Source: Batillaria attramentaria
Taxonomy: Eukaryota; Mollusca; Gastropoda; Batillariidae
Length of the DNA stretch: 64,000 bases
Direction: 5' to 3'
NCBI GenBank assembly: GCA_018292915.2
Contig: JACVVK020000531.1
Coordinates: forward strand, 273,501-337,500
Made by a program: the position numbers and the translations under genes. Below are positions 20,026 through 29,374 of this stretch, piece after piece. Position 1 is the first letter of the stretch. Each line of letters begins with the position of its first letter. Under the pieces are notes generated by a model. The model made no database searches. It worked only from the letters and a program-made list of their open reading frames with translations, and had not been told where the DNA came from.

Positions 20026-20339
20026 GTCTTGGGGGAAGCCGTGTTTGGAGGGGGAAACTCGTGGCGTGGTGTCAGATGTCCGCGTGGTGTGGCACCAGCG
20101 TGTATTCCTAGCGTTGACTGACCCACTTTTCCCCCCTAGCAGTGCATGTACTGTGGGAATCTCGCCAGCCTGTCACGGGTTTCTCGGCCCCGGGTAGTGA
20201 AAGATTAATGGGCTGCTCGCATCGATCGGAGGCTAAACTGAGGTGCTGGAGTTGCGACACAGTCAGATCGTGTGGGTGTTGTTCGGGGGGGAAAAGCTCT
20301 ATCTAGCTGGCTGCAGAAGTCCTGACCCACTTGCAAACC

Positions 20340-20720
20340 CTCCCGGGCGTTCCACTGGCCTCGTTCAGGGCAGAGAGAGAGAGAGAGAGAGAGGGAGGGA
20401 AAATGACAATGACACTTTATTTTTCAACGGTAAAGCTACTGGCACAATGACCAGAGAGAGAGAGACAGAGGTGGACGTCTACGTGGGCGTCGTGGTTCCC
20501 AGTACAGCTGCTGTCGTCGGGAACCTTCCAGGACGGCGTTTCACTCGCCTCGTTCAGGGCACACTAGAGAGACAGAGACACAGAAAGAGAGACTAGAGAG
20601 CGAGAGACAGAGATGGAGGGAGAGCACCAGAGAGAGCTCGACACCCACGTGGGCGTCATCGCTCTGAATGCAGCTGCTGCCGGTCGGGAAACTTCCAAGG
20701 TTTTCCATTCAGTGCAACTC
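20340..20720. repeat. GA-rich region with an imperfect internal duplication
   Basis: TTCCACTGGCCTCGTTCAGG (20350) recurs as TTTCACTCGCCTCGTTCAGG (20539). ACGTGGGCGTC with AGCTGCTG and GGTCGGGAA/GTCGGGAAC recurs at about 20480-20525 and 20646-20690. Between lie GA tracts and the CTTTATTTTTCAACGGTAAA motif G. This looks like a local segmental duplication followed by GA expansion. Confidence 0.65.
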
Positions 20721-20729
20721 GCTGACATT

Positions 20730-21345
20730 TCGAACGCGGCTTAAAATAACTTGTTTGTCGGCGGAGCTATAATGGATTTGAAAACGCTACCAGGATGTCG
20801 GAGCCCGCTATAGGTTTTCATTGAGTTTCAGTTTAGAAACGTAAACAGTATCCTCTAGGGAGTGGATCCCCCCCCCCCCCCCGCCGACTAGGTCGTCGTT
20901 ACGGGTGGAGTAGCGAAAGCAAGTCCTTGTCTTGATGTTCAAGGTGACCTGTAACACGAGTCCTGTTGTTCACCGTGATACTCTCCGGTGCTGACTGAAG
21001 CATAAATTTGTAATGGGTCACATGCTTGATGCATATCGATGCCTGCAGAACGACTTGTATGTGATGTGCGTGGTCCCGGGGTGACATATTTTTAACCGTG
21101 TGTGTGTGTGTGTGTGCCATTGTGTGGCTTGTGTCATTGCTCCTTGTTGGCCTACGTTCCCCGGGCGGTGTTATTAGACTCGATGATCGTCCGTGCTAAA
21201 ATACACCAGGGGTCGGTTAGATAAGCGTAGACAAAAGGATGAGAAGTAGGTGACAGACACCACCTCCCACACACAAGTGAACGTCCCCCCACACGCCCCC
21301 CCCCCCCCCCAAACACACACACGCCCCCCGCTCCTCCCCCCCCCC
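20730..21345. other. Intergenic, no gene seen
   Basis: Non-repetitive sequence with C-runs (20867-20882, 21297-21312 and 21336-21349) and a short (TG)n at 21100-21116. Confidence 0.5.
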
Positions 21346-21348
21346 CCC

Positions 21349-21501
21349 GGGGAGCCGGGGTGGCCGAATGGTAGAGCGTTGGACTTCTAATGCTCGGGTC
21401 GTGAGTTCGATCCCGGCTGGGGCCAAATATTTGTGCTGGCTTTTTCATCGTTGCCCCGTCTTTGATATCACTCTATGTGGTGGAAAAGGGCGTTAAACCC
21501 C

Positions 21502-21507
<6 letters not shown>
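21349..21507 (+). mobile_element. SINE-A copy 10
   Basis: Full head and body. The usual CACCCACC tail is replaced by a (CA)n run that extends to 21566. The left flank is a C/G homopolymer, so no target duplication can be read. It illustrates microsatellite growth from a SINE 3' end. Confidence 0.92.
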
Positions 21508-21568
<61 letters not shown>

Positions 21569-21570
21569 CC
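21508..21570. repeat. (CA)n microsatellite
   Basis: About 30 CA units contiguous with the 3' end of SINE-A copy 10. Confidence 0.97.
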
Positions 21571-21856
21571 CCCTTCCAACTTCAAAAGTTTTGTTATCCT
21601 GCTCAGTATTGTTCGTCTGAGAGGACTCAGTCATCAACATACTTAACACTTTCTCAGACCGAAGTTGCAGTCTCCAAATTACAACTAAAAGTTTGCAAAA
21701 GTTTGCACAGTGCAACAGAAGTAACATGTGTTAGTCAGGTATGCACTGTCCGCGTGTGTCCCATCACTAAGTCGTATTGCAGACGAAGACTGAATTGTGT
21801 CCCACTACTCGGACATCAACGCCTAGTGGCATGCCCTTACGCTAAGACGTTTCTTT

Positions 21857-22346
21857 CTTCTTTTTTTTTCTTCTTTTTTTTGCTGCCCCAACTCTTTTAC
21901 CGGTTCCAGTGGTGTTCCTCCCAGGTCCCGGGTGGAATCCAAGGAGGGTTCGAAAGTTGGGACAATTTTTTTTTTATTATGCATGATGATGGAGATGAGG
22001 ATGATGGTAAAATGATGCTATGGAGGTCCGTGTGGTTTGGGACTGCGGAGCAGGGCCGCATTCCACGCTTCCTGTCATAAATATCCCGGCATTAACCAGG
22101 CCCGGCCGTGTAATCATTCACATCATAAGACGTGTCATACCAAGGGAAGCACCCCCAAAGTCGCACCCGTGAAGTGGGTGAATCTCGGCTGTGTGGCAAC
22201 AGCCTCCCCATTGGGCCCATAGCACACCCGCTCTGGGTAGGAGCCGACCTAGGTAGGAAAAATCCCGCTTGCCTCGGCTGGGATTCGAACCCGGGTCTCC
22301 CGGTCCATGGTCCGAAGTGCTAACCACTACACTACGGGGGCCGGTT
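21857..22346 (-). mobile_element. SINE-B full copy with 16-bp target duplication
   Basis: Complete minus-strand copy from the tRNA-like head near 22346 to a T/C-rich tail near 21857. It is flanked by GCTAAGACGTTTCTTT at 21841-21856 and 22347-22362, a perfect 16-bp repeat. The B-box reads GGGTTCGAATCCCAGCC, closer to a true tRNA than the copy at 9375. Confidence 0.95.
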
Positions 22347-22518
22347 GCTAAGACGTTTCTTTGTCCCATTTTTTGGGTCGGCCAAGTTCTGCAATGTGTC
22401 CTACTACTTCACCATCAGCGTTCTGTGCGAGTATTAACGTCAAGATAATCTTAATGCGTTCACGTTCCTAGTACACCATATCAAGACAGGGGATTTGGGG
22501 GAAAAAGTTGTTGTGTCC

Positions 22519-22632
22519 CCTGCTTCTAATTCGAGATGCCTGCAGACAGCTAGGTTGCAGCAAGTGTGCAAGGGACTGAGACGGAGAGCGTGGGAGGTGG
22601 AGGTTGCCTGCACACTGCACGAAACGCTTGCT
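22519..22632 (+). repeat. Dispersed repeat family H, copy 2
   Basis: Matches copy 1 from CTGCTTCTAATTCGAGATGC through CTGAGACGGAGAGCGTGGGA and GGTGGAGGTTGCCTGCACAC, with a small deletion after the first block. Confidence 0.75.
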
Positions 22633-22639
22633 CTGCGCA

Positions 22640-23320
22640 TAATTATGGTTAAAGCGTCCGCAACGCATCCTGAGACACAGGTTCGAAACCTTGGTTCGCC
22701 GGATTTCGGTTGGAGTTTTTTTTTTTCTTCGCCAAATCGAGTCAAAACCACGTCTAGATTCGTTTAGGGTGCCTGTATCACATTTGTGTAAACACGCACT
22801 CACAAAATTAATATCAAGTGTGCACGCTAACAATCCCACGTCCATCTTTCGAAGAAGAGTAGGCGGTGGCAGCTTCAGTTCCTCCAGTAAGCAAGCCAGA
22901 GCTCGTCCTCCCTCCATCTCCATCCAGCCTCCCCCGATTTCTCTCTGGCTCCTGAAGTATGTGTCATATTTCTCTCTTCTTTGCAGTTCCTGTAGGCAGC
23001 AAAGGGAACGCATGGCCGGTACTACTGATCACGTCTGTTTCTCGTGTTCAACTTCAATTTCAGTTTAATTTCCTTATGGGGAACGCTAGATTACACTTCG
23101 CCATACTTTCCAAACGCGTGATCGGATTCGGCGGTTACGTGACACATGCTACGTGTATCCTATTCCTAGACAGCTGTGCCGGCCGGGCACGGCTGTGGCA
23201 GACGCTGTGCTTTCCGGTTTGAGTTTCGACCTAAGTTTTCTCATTTCTCAGTGTCAGCCTGTTTCGTGGTATCTATCATCACACCACTTACACACCTGCG
23301 TACTGAGCCGCTGTCCACAA
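22640..23320. other. Intergenic, no gene seen
   Basis: Non-repetitive sequence with open frames of 87-181 codons on both strands. None shows a recognisable domain or a convincing splice framework. I cannot support a gene. Confidence 0.45.
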
Positions 23321-23327
23321 TATTGTA

Positions 23328-23440
23328 TCGCATTGAGAGCTGTACTTATCATCAGGATAGAGTATTACGAGCGTACAGGCTCTCTCACGAGCGAAACTGT
23401 TCCAAAATGTAAGTGGGCTGAGCAAACATTGGCCCGTTTA
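23328..23440 (+). repeat. Dispersed repeat family F, copy 2
   Basis: GCATTGAGAGCTGTACTTAT, CAGGATAGAGTATTACGAGC and GTACAGGCTCTCTCACGAGC align with copy 1, ending at GGGCTGAGCAAACATTGGCC. Confidence 0.75.
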
Positions 23441-23790
23441 AATTCTCTTTGCAGTGAGCATTAGAAACAAGAGGTTCAGCCTGAATATACTCACCCACCC
23501 ACCCACCTACCCACCCACCCACTCGGGTTCAGCGTGCGTTGCGTAAAACAAAACCTCTATTAAAACTCAATGAGATTTCTCTGGAACGAGACGATTTTTT
23601 TTTCTCGGTTACTCAAGCTGTATACGTGAACTTATCCGCGACGGACAAAGAAGTCATTCGAAGTCCTCAACCGAATACTGACGTGTCACGTACAATTTCG
23701 CAATGCTCGAGCCACGTCTTGCAGAATGTAATTTAAGAAACCACAGCGCGAGAGACTGAAAAGCTTGCTGGCTGCTGTAGTTATATAGAA

Positions 23791-23791
<1 letters not shown>

Positions 23792-23856
<65 letters not shown>
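23792..23856. repeat. (CT)n-(GT)n microsatellite
   Basis: A CT run passes into a GT run through TATCTG. Simple repeat. Confidence 0.95.
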
Positions 23857-23857
<1 letters not shown>

Positions 23858-23859
23858 AG

Positions 23860-24580
23860 ACAAAAACAAGTATTGTATCTAATGCCATCTGGAGTGTGGC
23901 AATCGCTTGAAGCTATTAGAAGTTCCCATTCAAACGCGGCTGGGATTGCCTTACTTGCTATAGACAGGTAGGTCATCTGGGTCAAACGTCGTCTGATTTC
24001 AGCCAATGAATGACCGCGCAAAAAGAGGAAGCTCCTGGAAAGCCTCGTTGTAGAAGCAGCCGGAGCGAGGCTGGCGGAAGGCGCAGTTCAGGCTACATAC
24101 CAGAGATGCAAATCTGGAGGAAAACGCTATATATTCCTCTTACACATACCGCTGCAGATGACACCCTAGAAATGTTTAAAATTCACCAAAAAATTCACAA
24201 AAATCAGGCAGCCATAGACTCATGCGTAGAGGAAATTTAAACAAATTCCAATGTTCCGTTTTTTGGCAATGTTGGCAGCGACCACATACCCCCTCATTCC
24301 ACGGTCGTCTGCTGGCTCCTGTGCCAGCCGCGCATGAATACAAATAGTCCACAAGCCAGCCTCATTTTTCCCTAATTTTACTATTACCTGGCATGAAACT
24401 TGTTTACAAAGCCAACAAAAAGCACCAGATTGCCATTGTTTACTCTGCACACAAATTTTAAAAGGGGCAAAGATTTTCTACTATATTTAGCCGAATAGTT
24501 ACTACATGCCCCGGAAGCTAATACCGGTGTGTAGCCTCAGTGCAAAGAGATCGTGATATTTGGGTGTTGTTTTGTTTTGT
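23860..24580. other. Intergenic, no gene seen
   Basis: Unique AT-rich DNA. Two 76-codon open frames (24010-24240 on the plus strand and 24220-24450 on the minus) have no known domain. Confidence 0.5.
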
Positions 24581-24581
24581 C

Positions 24582-24942
<361 letters not shown>

Positions 24943-25177
24943 CAGTAACTTCGCACAGCCGATCACGTCACGCTTTGTTTTTTTCTTGATGCTAAGTAAC
25001 ATGCAAAAACAAAAACAAAATCTCTTTCCACTGCAGCTATGCAACGCTTTGTTACTAAACAGTCTGCAACAGATTATGCTATTCTTTGTTTCCATTCAGC
25101 CGGCTCTGTGGTGTCTTACAGGTGTCCTCAGTCTCCACTTCACCACGGTTCTGCACATCATAAGTTGCATTAATTAA

Positions 25178-25412
25178 CGTGCCGTAGTTCCCGGGTCTGG
25201 GATATTTATGACAGGAAGCGTGGAATGCGGCCCTGTCCCGCAGTCCCAAACCACATGGACCTCCATAGCATCATCCTCATCCTCTTACCATAATCCTCAT
25301 CTCCATCATCATGCATAATAAAAATTGCCCCAACTTCCGAGCCCTCCGTGGGTTTCACCCATTACCAAAGAGGAACATCACTGGGGCCGGCAAAGACTTG
25401 TGGCAGCAAAAA
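25178..25412 (+). mobile_element. SINE-B 3' half
   Basis: Begins at GTGCCGTAGTTCCCGGG and continues through ATATTTATGACAGGAAGCGT to TTGTGGCAGCAAAAAAC, followed by a (CAA)n tail. The tRNA head and first half are missing, as expected for a 5'-truncated insertion. Confidence 0.88.
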
Positions 25413-25419
25413 ACAACAA

Positions 25420-26330
25420 CAACAACAACAACAAACAAATAAAACCGCTGCGTCTGCTACAGTCTTGCGGGCACGCGTTGACTAAGGTCTGTGTCACACA
25501 GGGGTATTTAATTAGGTCCGAACAAACAGCGAACATGGTGTTTTTCCCTGTTTCTCGTGTGACATGCGGCTATCTGCCTTTGCCCTACTCCTCCCCCCCC
25601 CCCCCCCCCCTCGGAGCGTGTTTTGAGCTGTCTCCCGTGTGACATCGACCTCAGACCAAAGAGAGCTTTGGGCCGCTGTAGTTTTCGTTCGCTTAGACAG
25701 CCGACGACATCGTTGTAAATGCAGTCAGAGCCCTAAGTACAGGCGCACTCACAGCGCAACTGTTCCGAAACAAAAGGTCCGCGAACTGAGCCCATTCACC
25801 TCAAAATATGAATCGTTAATTGTTTTACCCCGCCCACTTGATAGACGCGTGAATAGCTCAGTGCAAAACGCAGCACTTTTCAAATGGCGTTCAAAATTAA
25901 ACTGTGAATTACTCTCCGCGGAAACCGTCTATCGGCGCGTTAGGGAGCTGGTATCAAGTTAAGCGTTAAAACGCCCACCACAGAATGCAGGATGCGAAGC
26001 TAGTGTTCTGTCACCCCGAAGAGCATCAGGCATGTCCCAGAATAAATGTGCGAGAATTGGTCCGCTCTGACTGCAGCTGAGAGAATGGATCATCCATCAT
26101 GGCATTGTCCCCTCCCCCCTCCTCCTCCTTCCTCCCTCTCACCCCTCCGAAGTGAGAGAGAGAGAGAGAGGGAGAGACAGAGAGGGGGCGGGGGCAGGGA
26201 ATGAATGAATGAATGAATGAAATCAATTTATTTTGCAAGGATAAATGGTATTTTTATTCTGTTCATTTTACAAGGATGCAGGTGCCCGAGACAGTGAAAG
26301 ACTACAACTGATAACGTAACAGCTAACTTG
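25420..26330. other. Intergenic with simple repeats and a family F fragment
   Basis: Contains (CAA)n, a C-run (25590-25610), a family F fragment (AGTACAGGCGCACTCACAGC, near 25737), a C/T-rich tract, a GA run (26154-26186) and (TGAA)n at 26203-26221. Duplicated TTTTGCAAGGATAA / TTTTACAAGGATGC motifs occur at 26232 and 26266. No gene recognised. Confidence 0.5.
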
Positions 26331-26335
26331 GCTGC

Positions 26336-26336
26336 T

Positions 26337-26372
<36 letters not shown>
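26336..26372. repeat. (GA)n-G-run
   Basis: GA dinucleotide run ending in a G-run. Confidence 0.95.
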
Positions 26373-26759
26373 AGTTTCGCTGGTGTGATAAGACACGGAG
26401 AAAATTAAAACGACTCAAAAACAATCTCATTTGACGGAACTGATCAGGCCTGACAAGACGTAAGCACCTGTCACCGCCGTGTCCAGTTTCAATGAAACAG
26501 CATCGTGCTTTCCTGTTGGGAGATAGTGTGGCATACACGAAACTCTTGCAACACCTTCCATGTTCCGGTAATTTGGTCCTCGGTGTTTATATGATTGCTC
26601 CTGGTAGTGACAAGAACCGGAGAAGCTGGCTTGAACGAGATCGTTTTCATCATTTGGGGAGATTCGGATGACGAATATCTCTGGCCACGAAAAGTAGCGT
26701 GTCACTGTTACAGATAAAGAGGACCGTGTTATGCCTTAAAATAGCAGGTTTAATTACTG

Positions 26760-27740
26760 GACTGCGGAGTATGGCAGGGTAGTTTTAGGGTTGGATAGGG
26801 TGGGGTTGGGTTGGGTGGGTGATAGGGGTGTGGTAGGGAAAGGTACGGTAGCTTGAGGTGTGGTGTGGACTCACACGCAAGGGCAGAGGAGAATAAGGTA
26901 GGGTGTGGGGTGGTAGGGTAGGGCAGAGTAGGGTAGGATAGGGTAGGGTAGGTTGTGGTGTGGTCTGGTAGGGAAGGGTAGGGTAGGGTGTGGTCGGGTA
27001 GGGTAGGTTGTGGTGTGGTCTGGTAGGGTAGGTTGTGGTGTGGTGTGGTCTGGTACGGTAGGGTAGGGTAGGGTAGGTTGTGGTGTGGTAGGGTAGGGTA
27101 GGTTGTGGTGTAGTCTGGTAGGGTAGGGTACGGTAGGTTGTGGTGTGGTCCGGCAGGGTAGGGTAGGTTGTGGTCTGGTAGGGGAGGGTAGGGTAGGGTG
27201 TTGTGTGGCAAGAACAAGAACCTTTATTTTACAACGGTTGAAGTTACAGGAATGTTGCAGGGTAGGTGTAGTGTGGTGTGGTATGGTGTAGCGTGGTGTG
27301 GTGTGGTGTGGTGTGGTGTGGTGTGGTGTGGTGTGGACTTGTAGGGTAGGGTGTGGTGTGGCAGGGTAGGGTAGGCTAGGGTGTGGTGCGGTGTGGTCAG
27401 GGTAGGCTAGGGTAGGGTTTGGTGTGGCAGGGTAGGCTAGGCCGCTAGGGTGTGGTGTGGTGTGGTGTGGCGTGGCGTGGCGTGGCGTGGCGTGGTGTGG
27501 ACTTGTAGGGTAGGGTGTGGTGTGGCAGGGTAGGGTAGGCTAGGGTAGGGTTTGATGTGGCAGGATGTGGTGTGGTGTGGTGTGGTGTGGTGTGGTGTGG
27601 TGTGGTGTGGTCAGGGTAAGGTAAGGTAGGGTATGGTAGGGTTTGGTGTGGCAGGGTAGGCTAGGCTAGGGTCTGTTGTGTTGTGTTGTGTTGCGGTGCG
27701 GTGCGGTGCGGTGCGGTGCGGTGCGGTGTGGTACTTCAGG
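26760..27740. repeat. ~1-kb G-rich GGGTA / GGTGT pentamer array
   Basis: Interleaved runs of GGGTA and GGTGT (with GGCGT, GGTGC and GGTTGTGGT variants) for almost 1 kb. C is rare on the plus strand except in a few short islands, one of which carries motif G (27221-27237). The GGGTA pentamer resembles but is not the TTAGGG telomere repeat. Regularly spaced GGG runs make G-quadruplex formation plausible. Confidence 0.93.
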
Positions 27741-27749
27741 GTGGGTATG

Positions 27750-28152
27750 CTATGTTCCTCGTCGCACACATCTTTTGACTGAGACGCTCAAGGCGCCTCA
27801 GGGCTGGATGACGAAGCTGTGAAGCCCGCTGCTGCTATGCACTACTTCTAGATCACGTATGGTATGGTATGGTATGGTATGGTATGGTATGTCTTTCCTC
27901 GGAGCACACGTCATCTATGTCGCAAAGGGCGCCACAGACCTGGATGACGAAGCAGTGAAAGGCCGCTCAGTGATGCTAAGCGTTTGCTTCAATATTACGT
28001 ATGAAATAGTATGGTGTGGTGTGGTATGGTATGGTATGGTAGGCTTTTCGCTTGGCGCACATATCCTCTGAGACGCGCAAGGCGCCGCACGGCTGGATGA
28101 CGGAGCAGCGAAAGCCCACTGCTGCTAAGCGCTTCTTCTAGATCACGATACT
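27750..28152 (+). repeat. Three ~115-bp units separated by (TATGG)n
   Basis: Unit landmarks are CTCGTCGCACACAT / CTCGGAGCACACGT / GCTTGGCGCACATAT at about 27756, 27898 and 28050, then TGGATGACGAAGC and GCTGCTA-GC. The first and last units also share TTCTTCTAGATCACG or a close form. Units are separated by short (TATGG)n or (GTGTG) runs, giving a period of about 145 bp. This block looks like the original non-G-rich spacer of the neighbouring array. Confidence 0.8.
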
Positions 28153-28159
28153 TGACACG

Positions 28160-28715
28160 TGGTTGTCGGCGTGTATTGTTGTGTATTATGGAACGATAAC
28201 CCTTGTTTCGTTTTTTTGTTTTTCAGTTTGACACACAGTACCAGCACACCATCTGGCTTGCTCATATTCATTGCCGTTTGAGGGGGTGGGGGGGGGGGAT
28301 AAAAAAAAAAAGAGAGAGGAAAAAAACAAAAACAAAGAACTTTGAACAAGTCCACATTTAGCGACCTCATCTAATTTATAGTGGCCGACGTAGACAACGC
28401 TCTCATGGCAACGGCCCGGTTGTCCATCCGGCTCATCTGTGACGTCAGTGCACGAGCGATGTTCTCTCTGACCACGTTACCGAAGAGTCACGTGTTTCCT
28501 TCCATTTCTGTTTTTGGTCTTGGGAGCTCTCAGGTTACATCCCGGGGCTAGATATGTCTCTATGTACAGCTGTAAGTTATATATATGAAAAGGTGAAGTG
28601 CGGTATTATTTTTGTTGCTTACGCGGCTTTTAGGCTGGAGGATACGTTGAATGAAAGTACGGAGGACATCTTGATATCGGGTTGAAATAAACATGTATAC
28701 CGCATGCTCAAAACA
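28160..28715. other. Intergenic, no gene seen
   Basis: Unique sequence with a G-run and A-run near 28281-28310. No feature recognised. Confidence 0.5.
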
Positions 28716-28722
28716 GCAAAAC

Positions 28723-29033
28723 CAGGGCCCGTATGTATAAGTCGAGGTTAACAGGCCTCACCCAGACCAGGACAAAAGAAACCCCAAATAAAATTAAATT
28801 AAAAAAAAAGGAAGCGAAGAAAGGAAGAAAAAAATCCTTCTGTAACGGCTTAGGCACCTTCCTGGAATGGGCCCGCTTCCTGATTTAAACAAAACAAAAC
28901 AAACAAACAAACAAACAAACAAACAAACAAACAAAAAACCCCAGAAAATTTAACCCTAGAGCTAGTTTAGTTCGAGGTTAGACTCTAACCCGAGGCTAAA
29001 ATCCCTAACCTCGACTATTACATACGGGCCCTG
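28723..29033. mobile_element. MITE-3 copy 2, inverted
   Basis: CAGGGCCCGTATGTATAAGT at the left end is mirrored by CATACGGGCCCTG at the right. The interior is the reverse complement of copy 1 (CCAGACCAGGACAAAAGAAA, GGCCCGCTTCC, AACCCTAGAGCTAGTTTAG). A (CAAA)n run at 28885-28935 has expanded inside it, making it longer than copy 1. Confidence 0.88.
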
Positions 29034-29156
29034 AGGATGATGCCATGCACGTTTGTTTGTTTGCTTGATTTTTTGTTTGTTTAAGAGGCTAAGCTGAACT
29101 GGTTTTAACAACAGTTATTGAATTTGAATGTTCGATCGCTCGCGCAAAGTCAGTGT

Positions 29157-29278
29157 ATCGCATTAAGAGCTGTACTACTCATCAAGATTGAGTACTTCGA
29201 GCGTACAGGAGCGCTCACGAGCGCAACTGTTCCTAAACATAAGCTGGCTTAGAAAAGATGGAATTTGCCCGTTTAAAA
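29157..29278 (+). repeat. Dispersed repeat family F, copy 3
   Basis: GCATTAAGAGCTGTACTACT, CAAGATTGAGTACTTCGAGC and GTACAGGAGCGCTCACGAGC, ending AAGCTGGCTTAGAAAAGATG. The longest copy in the window. Confidence 0.78.
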
Positions 29279-29374
29279 GTTATAAGCGAAGCATCAACAC
29301 GGGGCTCGCACTAAAAGCTTAATTCAGTTGATCTTACCTATATATTTACTAGTGCTTCCTCTTTGCACACCGTC

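Noticed and set aside
26427..26705. A 92-codon minus-strand open frame of protein-like composition in non-repetitive DNA
   Set aside because: No recognised domain, no splice partner and no conserved motif. Length is within chance expectation. A protein search would decide.
26760..27740. Telomere sequence
   Set aside because: The unit is GGGTA/GGTGT, not TTAGGG, and unique genes follow on the right.
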